Origin: Dyadobacter koreensis
GTDB taxonomy: Bacteria; Bacteroidota; Bacteroidia; Cytophagales; Spirosomataceae
Direction of reading: 5' to 3'
NCBI RefSeq assembly: GCF_900108855.1
Contig: NZ_FNXY01000004.1
Location: 372,001-436,000, forward strand
DNA length: 64,000 nucleotides
Shown: one piece after another, positions 17,057 through 26,184 of the stretch
How positions within the stretch are numbered: position 1 is the stretch's first letter
Layout of the letters: every line of letters begins with the position of its first letter
Program-made: the position numbers and the translations under genes
The notes under the pieces: generated by a model
The model's input: the letters and a program-made list of their open reading frames with translations, nothing else
Told to the model about the DNA's origin: nothing
The model's database searches: none

Positions 17057-17782
17057 TCATAAGTATATCTGGACCATTTGTCGCCAGTAGCGCGGCCGGT
17101 GCGCTTCTTCATTCCATTCATAAAACTGGTGTGGAATTTTGAGATTTTTCAAGGCATTGCTCAACTCCCGATTATTTTCCAGGAAATGGTCTTCAAGACC
17201 GATCACCAGAATAATTTCCATCTTTTTTATTTGCCTGACAATCCGCTTATCTGATAACATCGCAATAAAACGCGTTGGCATATTATAATAAATGGTATCA
17301 TTAAAATAGCCGTCAAATAGATCATCAAAGAAAGGAAGCGAGATCGTAAGGTCATAACGCGCACTCATACCAACCACTTTCGTAAAAAGCGTAGGATGAC
17401 GGAAAGCTATATTCACCGCATGGTATCCGCCAAGACTACACCCGGCGGATACCAGCCTTTTATCTTTATTCTGTTTTCTTATAAATGGAATTACCTCTTT
17501 TAAGATATACTTTTCATACTGTCCATGCCGTAAAATGCGTTGTTCAGGTTCCGCATCGGAGTAAAAACTTTCATTATCGATGCTATCCACGCAATAAATC
17601 TGCACTTTTCCAACTTCGATTTTCTCGCGCATGGCCTCGATCACTTTCCAATTCTCAAAATCATAAAATCGTGCTCCCCTCGTTGGAAAAAAGATCACCG
17701 GCTCACCCATGTGACCAAAAACCAAAAGCTCCATATCCTTTTCAAGTGTCTTGCTGAACCACTTATGGTATGCTCTTTCCAT
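17057..17782 (-). CDS. Putative esterase (esterase D type)
   Basis: A 241-residue alpha/beta hydrolase of the putative esterase family. No signal peptide, so cytosolic. The nucleophile elbow is GCSLGG with S116; FFPTRGARFYDFEN near 31-44 forms the oxyanion region, and the family aspartate and histidine probably lie in GLEDHFLE and EEAHRPRYW near the C-terminus. The start follows the SGNH hydrolase stop by 32 bases. Substrate unknown; relatives hydrolyse acyl esters on sugars or S-formylglutathione. Confidence 0.82.
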   Translation of the reverse strand: MERAYHKWFSKTLEKDMELLVFGHMGEPVIFFPTRGARFYDFENWKVIEAMREKIEVGKVQIYCVDSIDNESFYSDAEPEQRILRHGQYEKYILKEVIPFIRKQNKDKRLVSAGCSLGGYHAVNIAFRHPTLFTKVVGMSARYDLTISLPFFDDLFDGYFNDTIYYNMPTRFIAMLSDKRIVRQIKKMEIILVIGLEDHFLENNRELSNALKNLKIPHQFYEWNEEAHRPRYWRQMVQIYL

Positions 17783-17814
17783 TACGCCCGCACAATTGTT
17801 GGTTGAGTATTAAT

Positions 17815-18405
17815 TTATCTGGCTAATATTTTTTTTATTTCTTCCTTCCAGGCCGCATACCCTTCCTTACTCAAATGAAGTCCGTCCTCTTCAAAAAACG
17901 ATCTTTTGGGATAACCCTCTTCATTTAAAGTCAAAGGAAAAATATCGATGTACCGCTGAAAAGGATCACTTTCAGTCTCTTTTTTAATCAAACTATTTGC
18001 CGATTTGATCTGCTCAATGATCGGCCAGCGCTGCAAACTTGGCTTGATCGAAATAAACGTACAAGGAATGTTTCCAAACTTTTCTCTTATACTGCATATC
18101 AGCTGACGATAAAAGAGACATACCTCCTCCGGTTGTCTTCCATCGCCAAGATCATTATCTCCGGCGTAGATCAATATGGATTTTACTGCTGTGACGGGAG
18201 TAAAAATACGGTCAAAAAACCAGGCACAAGCTCCAAGTGTCGAACCGCCAAAGCCAAGATTTATTGGCTTGAACTCTTGAAAATCAGTATATAATGTTTC
18301 CCATAAAGTAAAAGTTGAGCTGCCATAGAAGACAGTTTCAGGCAAATATTCTAAATTAGACAAAACTTTTTCAACTCTTAAAACTTCCTCTTCGTACCAA
18401 ATCAT
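17815..18405 (-). CDS. SGNH/GDSL-type hydrolase
   Basis: A 196-residue SGNH hydrolase. Block I is YGSST (27-31) with the nucleophile at S29 or S30, block II the glycine in GFGGS (51-55), block III AGDND (81-85) with the Asn, and block V DGLHLS with D174 and H177. No signal peptide, so probably cytosolic. It heads a minus-strand pair with the esterase, a combination suggesting deacylation of a sugar or lipid ester. Confidence 0.85.
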   Translation of the reverse strand: MIWYEEEVLRVEKVLSNLEYLPETVFYGSSTFTLWETLYTDFQEFKPINLGFGGSTLGACAWFFDRIFTPVTAVKSILIYAGDNDLGDGRQPEEVCLFYRQLICSIREKFGNIPCTFISIKPSLQRWPIIEQIKSANSLIKKETESDPFQRYIDIFPLTLNEEGYPKRSFFEEDGLHLSKEGYAAWKEEIKKILAR

Positions 18406-18446
18406 AGGTTGCCGGATAATTTTTACTTTCTGTATACCACTCCTAC

Positions 18447-18454
18447 CAAAGATA
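18447..18454 (-). promoter_or_regulatory. -7 element TATCTTTG for SGNH-esterase genes
   Basis: On the minus strand TATCTTTG matches TAnnTTTG, 42 bases before the SGNH start. No clear -33 TTG at the usual spacing. Confidence 0.35.
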
Positions 18455-18531
18455 TAGGAATGATGTTAACTCTCGGTTAAGTTTAGGTCATTATTCCAAA
18501 ATATAAATTAAACTACCGTTTAGCCTGTTCT

Positions 18532-19023
18532 ATGCGCCTTAAAAAGTATACCGTCGAGGATTTTGACTTGCTTCGGAGCTGGGTCACCGATGCTGAACTT
18601 TTATTTCAGTTTGCCGGCACGGCCTGGACATTCCCCTTGACACAATCTCAAATTTTCGAGTATCAGAAACAGTATCCTGAACGTCAGTTCTATATGGCTT
18701 TTGATAGCGAAGAAAAAGCATTTGCTTTTGGAGAAATCATCGTCAATGATATTAACACGCCACGGCTGGGTAGATTGTTGGTTGGCGAAAAGAACAACCG
18801 CGGCAAAGGTCTGGGTGGAAAATTTGTCGATTTACTAATTCAGGAATGCAAACAAAGGTTAAATCCCGACATCATTTATTTGTATGTTTTTGAGGATAAT
18901 CACCCAGCGATTTCCTGTTACGAAAAATCCGGTTTTGTTTTAGATAAAGAAAATAAAATCATTTTCCCGCACGAGAATACCGAACATGTTGCTCTTATTA
19001 TGAGATATAATGTTAACTCCTGA
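18532..19023 (+). CDS. GNAT-family N-acetyltransferase
   Basis: A 163-residue acetyltransferase. The acetyl-CoA motif is seen as LGRLLVGEKNNRGKGLGG near 83-100 (Q/RxxGxG/A type), followed by an alpha helix and IIYLYVFEDNHPAISCYEKS, the usual end of GNAT motif B. It resembles the RimJ/RimL-like small-molecule and peptide acetylases. Substrate unknown. The next gene (GT39-like) starts 43 bases on. Confidence 0.85.
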   Translation: MRLKKYTVEDFDLLRSWVTDAELLFQFAGTAWTFPLTQSQIFEYQKQYPERQFYMAFDSEEKAFAFGEIIVNDINTPRLGRLLVGEKNNRGKGLGGKFVDLLIQECKQRLNPDIIYLYVFEDNHPAISCYEKSGFVLDKENKIIFPHENTEHVALIMRYNVNS

Positions 19024-19065
19024 GTATCGAAAATCATAATATTACGATCCAAACTCCCGATATCC

Positions 19066-20577
19066 TTGAAAAAAACACTACTGCTTCTGTTTTTCATTTT
19101 ATTGAAATTTATACTCCAATACGCCGTCATCGGTTCCGAATACGACTTACACCGCGACGAGTATCTCCATCTCGACCAGGGCAAACACCTTGCTTGGGGC
19201 TATCTGTCAGTTCCTCCCTTCACGTCATGGAATTCCTGGCTGATCCTGGCTTTGGGAAATTCGGAGTTTTGGGTGAAATTTTTTCCGGCTTTATACGGAT
19301 CGTTGACCTTGCTGATTGTCTGGAAGGCAATCGAAATTCTGAAAGGCAATTTATTCGCGTTAATTCTCGGAGCGACAGCCATCACCTTTTCGGTACTACT
19401 CAGGATCAACATGTTATACCAGCCAAATTCTGTAGATATTCTTTGCTGGACCTTGCTTTATTATACGATCCTGAGATATGTAGATTCGGAAAACAACATC
19501 TGGCTTTATGCTTCGGCGATTGTCCTGGCTTTCGGTTTTCTGAATAAGTACAATATTTTATTCCAGGTTATCGGAATTACTCCTGCTTTATTGATTACAA
19601 AGAGGAAAATTTTCCTGAATAAACACCTATACTATGCCTCAGGCATCGCATTTCTCATGGTATTGCCAAACCTGATCTGGCAATACCAGAATGATTTCCC
19701 TGTTGTCCATCATATGAAATTACTCTCTAAAACACAACTTGTAAATGTTAAAACCAGTGACTTTTTGAAAGAGCAGATTCTCTATTTTATGGGCTCGATC
19801 TTTATTTTGATCGCGGCGTTCATTTCACTGCTCAGGTATCCGCCATTTAAAAAGTTTCAGACATTTATTTGGGCGTTTGCTTTTACAATGGCTTTATTTA
19901 TTTTCCTGAAAGCGAAAGGATATTACGCGATCGGGCTCTACCCTATCCTGTTTTCTTTTGGCTCTGTATATCTTGAAACGCTGCTTACCAATAATATTAA
20001 ATGGCTTCGTCCGGTAGCTGTGGCAATTATTTTGCTTTGTTCAATAATTCTTTTCAGAGTTGGTTTCCCAACAAAGAGCCCGAAAGAAATCGCCGAAAAT
20101 TCTGAACGGTATAAAGATCTTGGCTTGTTACGTTGGGAAGACGGAAAAGATCACACATTACCGCAGGATTTTGCAGATATGCTTGGCTGGAAAGAATTGG
20201 CAGAGAAGGTCGATGCAACTTATGAAAAACTGGATGACAAAAAGCATACGCTTATTCTTTGCGATAATTATGGCCAGGCCGGTGCAATTAATTACTACTC
20301 CAAATATCATATTCAGGCCGTGACAATGAATGCGGATTATATCAATTGGGTTCCGCTTGACGAAGAAATAAAAAACGTTATCCTGATACAGGATTCTGAC
20401 GATGACGATAAGGAAAGAAAAAAAGAGCAGCCGCTTTTCGAAAAGATTTCACTGACTGGAAAAATTGAAAATCAATATGCAAGGGAGTATGGAGCAACCA
20501 TTTACGAACTTGTCGGCGCCAAAGTTTCTATTAATAAAATAATAGAAGGCGATATCGAAGAAAACCGCTGGCATTGA
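19066..20577 (+). CDS. GT39-like membrane glycosyltransferase, TTG start
   Basis: A 503-residue polytopic membrane protein of the GT-C fold (dolichyl-phosphomannose/ArnT family, PF13231-like). The first periplasmic loop contains LHRDEYLHLDQGKHLAWGY, with the acidic D-E pair used by these lipid-phosphate-sugar transferases. About ten hydrophobic helices follow, then a soluble periplasmic C-terminal domain of about 150 residues. Translation begins at TTG 19066; no ATG lies before the first helix. The acceptor is unknown. Confidence 0.78.
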   Translation: MKKTLLLLFFILLKFILQYAVIGSEYDLHRDEYLHLDQGKHLAWGYLSVPPFTSWNSWLILALGNSEFWVKFFPALYGSLTLLIVWKAIEILKGNLFALILGATAITFSVLLRINMLYQPNSVDILCWTLLYYTILRYVDSENNIWLYASAIVLAFGFLNKYNILFQVIGITPALLITKRKIFLNKHLYYASGIAFLMVLPNLIWQYQNDFPVVHHMKLLSKTQLVNVKTSDFLKEQILYFMGSIFILIAAFISLLRYPPFKKFQTFIWAFAFTMALFIFLKAKGYYAIGLYPILFSFGSVYLETLLTNNIKWLRPVAVAIILLCSIILFRVGFPTKSPKEIAENSERYKDLGLLRWEDGKDHTLPQDFADMLGWKELAEKVDATYEKLDDKKHTLILCDNYGQAGAINYYSKYHIQAVTMNADYINWVPLDEEIKNVILIQDSDDDDKERKKEQPLFEKISLTGKIENQYAREYGATIYELVGAKVSINKIIEGDIEENRWH

Positions 20578-20601
20578 TAATAAAAACCGAATTAACATAA
20601 A

Positions 20602-21294
20602 ATGAAAAAACATTTCCTGGTCATCAGCTGCTTTTTTCTCGCGGCGCCCTTCGTTTCCGTAGCACAGAAAACCAAAAGTCTTTTTAACGGAAAAAACTTG
20701 AACGGATGGCATACCGACGTTCCGGATATGGATAAGGATCCAAATCTTAAAACACCTTTTATTATCAGAAATGGACTTTTAGTAAGTCTGGGAACACCTG
20801 GCGGACATTTAATAACGGACGCGCAATACGAGAATTTTCGTCTGACCTTCCAATACCGTTTTGCCGGAAAACCTGGGAATTGCGGTGCATTGGTTTTTGT
20901 TTCAACGCCCAGAGCTTTGTATGATATGTTTCCAAAATCAATCGAAGTTCAGATGATGCATCGAAATGCTGGAGATTTCTGGTGCATCCAGGAAGATATA
21001 ACAACGCCGGATATGGAAAAACGCCGGGGACCAAAAGAAAAATGGGGCGTTAACGGCGATAAACTTCGCCGGATTCCAAATCTCACCGATGACAGCGAAA
21101 AACCGCTTGGCGAATGGAATAGTATGACTATTGAATGTGTAAAAAACTCAATCAAGGTTTGGCTGAACGGCGATTTCGTAAACTATGGATACAACGCAAC
21201 AGCCCGGAAAGGTCAGATCGCATTACAGGCCGAAGGAGCGGAAGTGGAATTTAAAAAAGTTGAATTGACGCCGATCACCGCATTAACAAAATAA
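20602..21294 (+). CDS. Exported DUF1080 protein (3-keto-glycoside hydrolase type)
   Basis: A 230-residue exported protein: signal peptide 1-21 (FVSVAQ), then a single DUF1080 concanavalin-like domain with the signature SLFNGKNLNGWHTD near 28-41 and WNSMTIECVKNSIKVWLNG toward the end. Members of this family are reported to hydrolyse 3-keto-glycosides or other sugars, or bind glycans. Located in a mixed run of plus-strand genes with no obvious sugar operon around it, apart from AXE1 and Gfo/Idh/MocA genes further on. Confidence 0.85.
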   Translation: MKKHFLVISCFFLAAPFVSVAQKTKSLFNGKNLNGWHTDVPDMDKDPNLKTPFIIRNGLLVSLGTPGGHLITDAQYENFRLTFQYRFAGKPGNCGALVFVSTPRALYDMFPKSIEVQMMHRNAGDFWCIQEDITTPDMEKRRGPKEKWGVNGDKLRRIPNLTDDSEKPLGEWNSMTIECVKNSIKVWLNGDFVNYGYNATARKGQIALQAEGAEVEFKKVELTPITALTK

Positions 21295-21322
21295 TGCTGA
21301 AAGAATTCATGGCAAGGAAATT

Positions 21323-22405
21323 ATGGATACAGCTGACATTATTCGTTTACGTTTAGTTAACCAGAAAATTACCCATAGCGATTTCACACGACCCGACCAT
21401 ATTGTAAAATACATGGTCGCGATGCAGGCTCAGGAATATGCGATGGCTAAATGGGCGATTGGTTTACGTGTTCCGGGCACAACTGATGAATCCGTTGAAG
21501 AGGCCTTTAATGAAGGCCGGATTCTTCGAACGCATCTCATGCGGCCAACCTGGCACTTTGTTGCGCCGGAAGATATCCGCTGGATGATTGCGCTTACAGC
21601 GCCGCGGGTTAACGCGATCAATGCATTTATGTATAGAAAATGTGAAATCGATGCTCAAACTTTCAATACTTGCAATGATATTCTGATCAAAGAACTGGAA
21701 GGTGGCAAATCCCTAACCCGCAACGCATTAAAAGAAAAACTTGATAAAAAAATTGTCACCGGAGACAGTGTCCGATTGGGTTGCCTGATGATGAAGGCCG
21801 AACTTGATAATCTTATCTGCAGCGGACCGAGGGATGGGAAACAATTTACATATGCTTTAATTGATGAGCGCGTACCTGCTGCAAAGCCGCTTACACATGA
21901 AGAAGCGGTCATAAAGCTCACCAGCCAGTATTTCACCAGCCGTGGCCCTGCACAATTGCAGGATTTTGTCATGTGGTCAGGACTCACTGTAAAGGACGTG
22001 AAAGCAGGAATTGCCGCTCTTTCCAACGATTTTGTGCATGAAAAATTTAAGGACAAAATTTATATCTATTCATCTCCGGTTGAACAAAACAACAGTAAAA
22101 CCAAGTCAACTTTTCTGATGCCGGATTATGATGAATATGGAATGAGTTACAAAGACCGAAGTGCTATTTTTGTTCCTACGCCTGATATTTTGAAAAATTT
22201 CAAATTGAATATTCCGTACAACAGAATGATTGTATCAGATGGCGAAATCGTGGGAAGCTGGAAACGTACGGTCACAAACAAAGGCGTAAATATTGAAACC
22301 GAGTACTTTAAAAAGCTGAAGAAAAAGGAGGAAGAAAATATAAATATTGCAATCAAAAAATTCAGTGGATTTATCGGGAAATCCATAGCGGAAAGCGACA
22401 GGTAA
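21323..22405 (+). CDS. AlkZ-like winged-helix protein
   Basis: A 360-residue protein of the HTH_42/AlkZ-like superfamily, tandem winged helices. Family pattern visible: VKYMVAMQAQEYAMAKWAIG near 33-52, ILRTHLMRPTWHFVAPEDIRW near 71-91, and a later SRGPAQLQDFVMWSGL. Superfamily members include DNA glycosylases such as AlkZ/YcaQ that unhook alkylated or crosslinked bases; the catalytic Q-x-Q type motif could match the MQAQE here. Assignment as a repair enzyme is inference. Starts 28 bases after the DUF1080 stop. Confidence 0.75.
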   Translation: MDTADIIRLRLVNQKITHSDFTRPDHIVKYMVAMQAQEYAMAKWAIGLRVPGTTDESVEEAFNEGRILRTHLMRPTWHFVAPEDIRWMIALTAPRVNAINAFMYRKCEIDAQTFNTCNDILIKELEGGKSLTRNALKEKLDKKIVTGDSVRLGCLMMKAELDNLICSGPRDGKQFTYALIDERVPAAKPLTHEEAVIKLTSQYFTSRGPAQLQDFVMWSGLTVKDVKAGIAALSNDFVHEKFKDKIYIYSSPVEQNNSKTKSTFLMPDYDEYGMSYKDRSAIFVPTPDILKNFKLNIPYNRMIVSDGEIVGSWKRTVTNKGVNIETEYFKKLKKKEEENINIAIKKFSGFIGKSIAESDR

Positions 22406-22441
22406 AAATAAAATTCAAAACACATTAACAATACTTAGCAA

Positions 22442-23452
22442 ATGACTGTTTTTCCTGTTACGAATTCAACACTTTCACCAGATCACCTGGCTGAATTTAT
22501 TCAAAAAGAATACCAGTTTAACAACGGGGTTTCCTGCAAGTTATTGAAAACCGGGATCAGCCATACCTATCTCATTACGACTGTTAAGGAAAAATATGTT
22601 TTCCGCATTTATTCGTTGGACTGGCGCACAAGAAATGAAATTTTGGAAGAACTCCGTCTTATTAATTTGCTGAAAGAAAATAAGCTCCCGGTTTCTTTCC
22701 CTATCGCGGATCAGAATGGTGATTACATCAAAGAATTAAATGCCCCGGAAGGTCTCCGTTATGCGGTTTTATTCTCTCATGCTGACGGGTCGAAACTGTT
22801 AAATTATTCCGCTGAAATTCATTATAAAGTTGGTCAGGTAATGGCGGGTATCCATCGCGTCACCGAAAACATAACACTGGAACGGGTTAATTATACAGCG
22901 GATGTTTTACTTGAGCAATCTTTCGAATGCCTAAAATCATTTATGAGTCCGCAAAATCCGGAATTGGCATACATGAGCGGTTTGAAAGAACTTTTAGAAG
23001 AAGAATTTCAAAAAATTGACATGTCGCAAATTAGAAACGGAGCTGTTCATCTGGATATCTGGTTTGATAATATGCACTTTTCCGAAGATCAGGAAGTGAT
23101 AATTTTTGACTTCGATTTTTGTGGAAACGGTCCGCTAGCCCTGGACATTGGCTATTATGTGATGCAGCTTTTTAATCTTGAAAAGGACGAAGAAGAATAC
23201 AACGTAAAACTGAATAGTTTTCTTAAAGGATATGAATCGGTTGCACCAATCAGCAATGAAGAAAAACGAAGCATACCTTTTTTAAGCACTGCAATTTATT
23301 TTTTCTATCTCGGCGTTCAGTGTCAGCGATTTGATAATTGGTCGAACGTTTTCATAAATGAAATCTATCTCGAACGATTTATTAAGATGATCTTAAAAAG
23401 ATGGGCTGATTACAATATGATTTCGTCAAATATGCGTAAGTCTGTTTTTTAA
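22442..23452 (+). CDS. APH-family phosphotransferase
   Basis: A 336-residue kinase-like enzyme of the aminoglycoside phosphotransferase/homoserine kinase II superfamily. Catalytic loop HLDIWFDN with H203, D205 and N210, and the metal-binding DFDFCG with D223/D225. It lacks a signal peptide. The closest class by pattern is small-molecule kinases (homoserine-, choline- or fructosamine-kinase-like) rather than resistance genes. Follows the AlkZ-like gene by 36 bases, probably same transcript. Confidence 0.8.
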   Translation: MTVFPVTNSTLSPDHLAEFIQKEYQFNNGVSCKLLKTGISHTYLITTVKEKYVFRIYSLDWRTRNEILEELRLINLLKENKLPVSFPIADQNGDYIKELNAPEGLRYAVLFSHADGSKLLNYSAEIHYKVGQVMAGIHRVTENITLERVNYTADVLLEQSFECLKSFMSPQNPELAYMSGLKELLEEEFQKIDMSQIRNGAVHLDIWFDNMHFSEDQEVIIFDFDFCGNGPLALDIGYYVMQLFNLEKDEEEYNVKLNSFLKGYESVAPISNEEKRSIPFLSTAIYFFYLGVQCQRFDNWSNVFINEIYLERFIKMILKRWADYNMISSNMRKSVF

Positions 23453-23483
23453 AAAAATCGGATCGTTTAAACAAAATTCCATT

Positions 23484-24386
23484 ATGAAAGCATTAAATAT
23501 TATCGTTTGTATTTTGGTAATCTCCACCTGTGTTAACGCGCAAATTCCTGAAAAAATCAAGCGAATTTTTCCGGAAGGGACAATAATGCACGACAATCTG
23601 GCTTACGCCGGAGATACTTTGAAAGGCCATAAACTGGATATTTATCTTCCCCAAAATGTGAAAGGAAATCTCCCGCTGGTAGTCTGGATTCACGGCGGCG
23701 CATGGAAACTCAATGATAAATTTGCAGACATGGGCTACATGAGAAACACTGTCAGTTCCTTTATCGAACAGGGCTATGCCCTCGCCAGCATTGATTACCG
23801 GTATAGTACCGATGCGATTTTTCCTGCACAAATTCAGGACTGTAACCAGGCGATCAGCTGGTTATATACCAATGCCGAAAAATATCATATTGATAAACAC
23901 AGAATCGCGCTGGTCGGGTTTTCAGCTGGCGGACATCTTGCATCGCTTCTGGCACTATCAAACAATAATGACGTAAAACAATTCAGTGCAAGAGGTAAAA
24001 ATGTTCCGTTTAAGATTAAGGCGGTGATTGATTTTTACGGGCCATCAAATTTCCTGGCACTCATACCAAAAGTTGAAATCAATGACCCGACAGACGCAGT
24101 TACATCACTTTTAGGCGCAACGATTCTGGAACGGCCTGATCTGGCAACGATGGCGAGCCCAACAACCTATGTAGATCCGAACGATCCTCCTTTTCTGATA
24201 TTTCATGGAGAGAAAGACGAGTCGGTACCATACACACAGTCTGTGTTATTGAATTCTTACCTTCGTAAAGTGAATGTAAAAAGTGAATTGACTGTTGTTC
24301 CAAATGCCCCGCACTATGGCGAGATGTTTGACGTTGAATCTTACAGAACGAAAATTTCTTCGTTTCTGAAAACGCATCTGAAATAG
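23484..24386 (+). CDS. Exported alpha/beta hydrolase (HSL/BD-FAE type)
   Basis: A 300-residue exported carboxylesterase. Signal peptide 1-20 (STCVNAQ). Oxyanion motif HGGAW at 70-74, nucleophile S147 in GFSAGG, acid D245 in HGEKDES and base H277 in APHYGE complete the triad. BD-FAE-like enzymes remove acyl or feruloyl groups from xylan, while other HSL-like esterases act on small esters. Found between the APH kinase and the LspA-like gene on the plus strand. Confidence 0.87.
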   Translation: MKALNIIVCILVISTCVNAQIPEKIKRIFPEGTIMHDNLAYAGDTLKGHKLDIYLPQNVKGNLPLVVWIHGGAWKLNDKFADMGYMRNTVSSFIEQGYALASIDYRYSTDAIFPAQIQDCNQAISWLYTNAEKYHIDKHRIALVGFSAGGHLASLLALSNNNDVKQFSARGKNVPFKIKAVIDFYGPSNFLALIPKVEINDPTDAVTSLLGATILERPDLATMASPTTYVDPNDPPFLIFHGEKDESVPYTQSVLLNSYLRKVNVKSELTVVPNAPHYGEMFDVESYRTKISSFLKTHLK

Positions 24387-24407
24387 CGGATACAATTAAA
24401 ATTTAAG

Positions 24408-24908
24408 ATGGACACCAAAAAGTTAATAACCAATATCGCGATCCTTTTTGTGCTCGTCGCCAATATCGGCTGCGATCAGATTTCTAAAAACATTGTGCGC
24501 CAGAAAGTTGGTTACTACGAAAATATCAGCCTGATCAGTAATTATTTTACATTGACACGCGTAGAAAATGAAGGTGCTTTTTTAAGCTTAGGAAGTGCCT
24601 TGCCTGAAACGCTGAAATTCATTCTCCTTTCCGGGATTCCGATTTTGGCACTGGCTTTCGGAATTGGCTATATGTTTCTACGAAAAAATATTTCACAAAT
24701 GAGTATGCTGGCTTTGAGCTTTGCGATCGGCGGTGGGATCGGAAATATTTACGACCGGGTGGTTCATGGTTCAGTTACCGATTTCCTTCATATAGACCTG
24801 GGCGTTTTTCAAACCGGAATTTTTAACATGGCAGATGTTTCCATCATGGTCGGAATGGGCTTATTTCTCGCCCAGTCTTTCTATAACAGAAATCAATTGT
24901 CCCATTAG
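24408..24908 (+). CDS. lspA: Short signal peptidase II (LspA-like)
   Basis: A 166-residue inner-membrane aspartyl peptidase of the signal peptidase II family, which cleaves lipoprotein signal peptides before the lipidated cysteine. Four hydrophobic helices. Motifs are intact: DQISK at 23-27, NEGAF at 54-58, GNIYDR with catalytic D116, FNMAD with catalytic D143. It is shorter than usual Bacteroidota LspA and its first helix reads NIGCDQ, itself lipobox-like. This type is probably a second, accessory LspA in the genome, which cannot be confirmed from the window. Follows the esterase by 21 bases. Confidence 0.85.
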   Translation: MDTKKLITNIAILFVLVANIGCDQISKNIVRQKVGYYENISLISNYFTLTRVENEGAFLSLGSALPETLKFILLSGIPILALAFGIGYMFLRKNISQMSMLALSFAIGGGIGNIYDRVVHGSVTDFLHIDLGVFQTGIFNMADVSIMVGMGLFLAQSFYNRNQLSH

Positions 24909-24918
24909 GCACCCTGTT

Positions 24919-26184
24919 TCAATTATTTGATCCAGTGTAATCCATTCGAAATTTAGTTAAATCCGGCAGATATCGTTTTTTTCGCGCCAGTTCGAGCTGG
25001 TAAATAACCTGCCCGAGGTTTCTCATAAATGGATAACAAACTTCCTCATATTCGTATTTTCCATCATTGTAAATTTCATCCTCATTCGACTGTACAACTG
25101 CGGTAAGCAGAAACTCTACCTTGTTTTCGAAGTCAACAAAATAGGCATTATCAATGATAAAACCGTATGAGTCTCCATACTTGTTAAAGATCCGGATATC
25201 GGGGTCTGGTTTGCTGTTTTTATTCGATCCGTAAAACAGAAATTTAGCACTGGTTGCCCAGTGCTCTGCTGGATCATACTTCGGAAAATCACTTTCTGTC
25301 GGATACTTGCTCATGAAAGTGTAGATAAGCCTGTAATCTTCCGCATTCAATTTGAATCTGTCCTTTACCGGAAAAACTTCCGGAAAAATAAGTCTTTTCA
25401 TCACTTCCTGTTGATCGGTCATACTAAACGCATTACGGTTCGCCATATTAAAAGGCTTGTAGACCAACTTGTCCGAACTGTCGAGGTAAGCCTTTCCCAT
25501 AATTAGATTATCGAGTTTTATCGGATAATCCGCAGCATCATATTTCCCCGGTTGCGAATAAATTATTTTCCCCTTGTTGAAGAATTTGATTGGATTTGTA
25601 TGCCTCGATGTCATTTCTGTATCTTTCACGGCATAACGATTTAAAATTCTACTGGTATTTAATCCATAATGTTTCAAACGCTGGTTTATTTCTGCCCTGC
25701 CAACAAATTCGTAAAGTCGATTGTACGCATCGTTATCGCTTACCAAAAGTACTTTTTTGATATAATGTTCGATTGAAGGCAAGCCGTTCTGCGCCGAAGA
25801 ATCGGTATCTGCTTGTGTCTGTTTCTCGAAATCAGCGCCCGTTATCATGGTACTTCGCCCTGTCAGCTCAGGAATTTTCAGCTCATTGATTTTTTCCAGT
25901 GCGAAAATTAAGGTAGGAAGTTTTACGGTGCTTGCGGGGAAAAAGTAGCGATGGTCATCCAGATTGTAGCTAAAAGTCTTAAAGTGAGGAATATTATTCT
26001 TATCCCTGTCAATCTGTGTGTAAAGAACCTGTACCTGATTTTTTTGCGGATGGTTTAAGATGCCGGAAAATAATTCCGGTTTACTTTTGAAAAGATTCTC
26101 TAAGAATAATGAATCTGTTTTTTGGGCATACAGATCAAAACCAATTAAGCAAGTAACGATTGTCAGTAAATATTTCAGATTCAT
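24919..26184 (-). CDS. Class A beta-lactamase-like exported protein
   Basis: A 421-residue exported serine hydrolase: signal peptide 1-20 (FDLYAQ), SxxK as S85-T-V-K88, SDN at 149-151, and K335-Y-G337 in NKYGDSYGF where class A enzymes have KTG. It is much longer than beta-lactamases (about 290 residues), with an insertion between SDN and KYG. Probably a periplasmic peptidase or esterase relative rather than an antibiotic-degrading enzyme. A TATATTTG element on the minus strand sits 49 bases upstream. Converges on the LspA gene with a 10-base gap. Confidence 0.8.
   Translation of the reverse strand: MNLKYLLTIVTCLIGFDLYAQKTDSLFLENLFKSKPELFSGILNHPQKNQVQVLYTQIDRDKNNIPHFKTFSYNLDDHRYFFPASTVKLPTLIFALEKINELKIPELTGRSTMITGADFEKQTQADTDSSAQNGLPSIEHYIKKVLLVSDNDAYNRLYEFVGRAEINQRLKHYGLNTSRILNRYAVKDTEMTSRHTNPIKFFNKGKIIYSQPGKYDAADYPIKLDNLIMGKAYLDSSDKLVYKPFNMANRNAFSMTDQQEVMKRLIFPEVFPVKDRFKLNAEDYRLIYTFMSKYPTESDFPKYDPAEHWATSAKFLFYGSNKNSKPDPDIRIFNKYGDSYGFIIDNAYFVDFENKVEFLLTAVVQSNEDEIYNDGKYEYEEVCYPFMRNLGQVIYQLELARKKRYLPDLTKFRMDYTGSNN

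Noticed and set aside
22442-23452. Aminoglycoside resistance gene
   Set aside because: Only the superfamily catalytic motifs match; most such chromosomal genes are metabolic kinases.
24919-26184. Antibiotic-resistance class A beta-lactamase
   Set aside because: Third motif is KYG, the protein is far longer than beta-lactamases, and the setting has no resistance genes.
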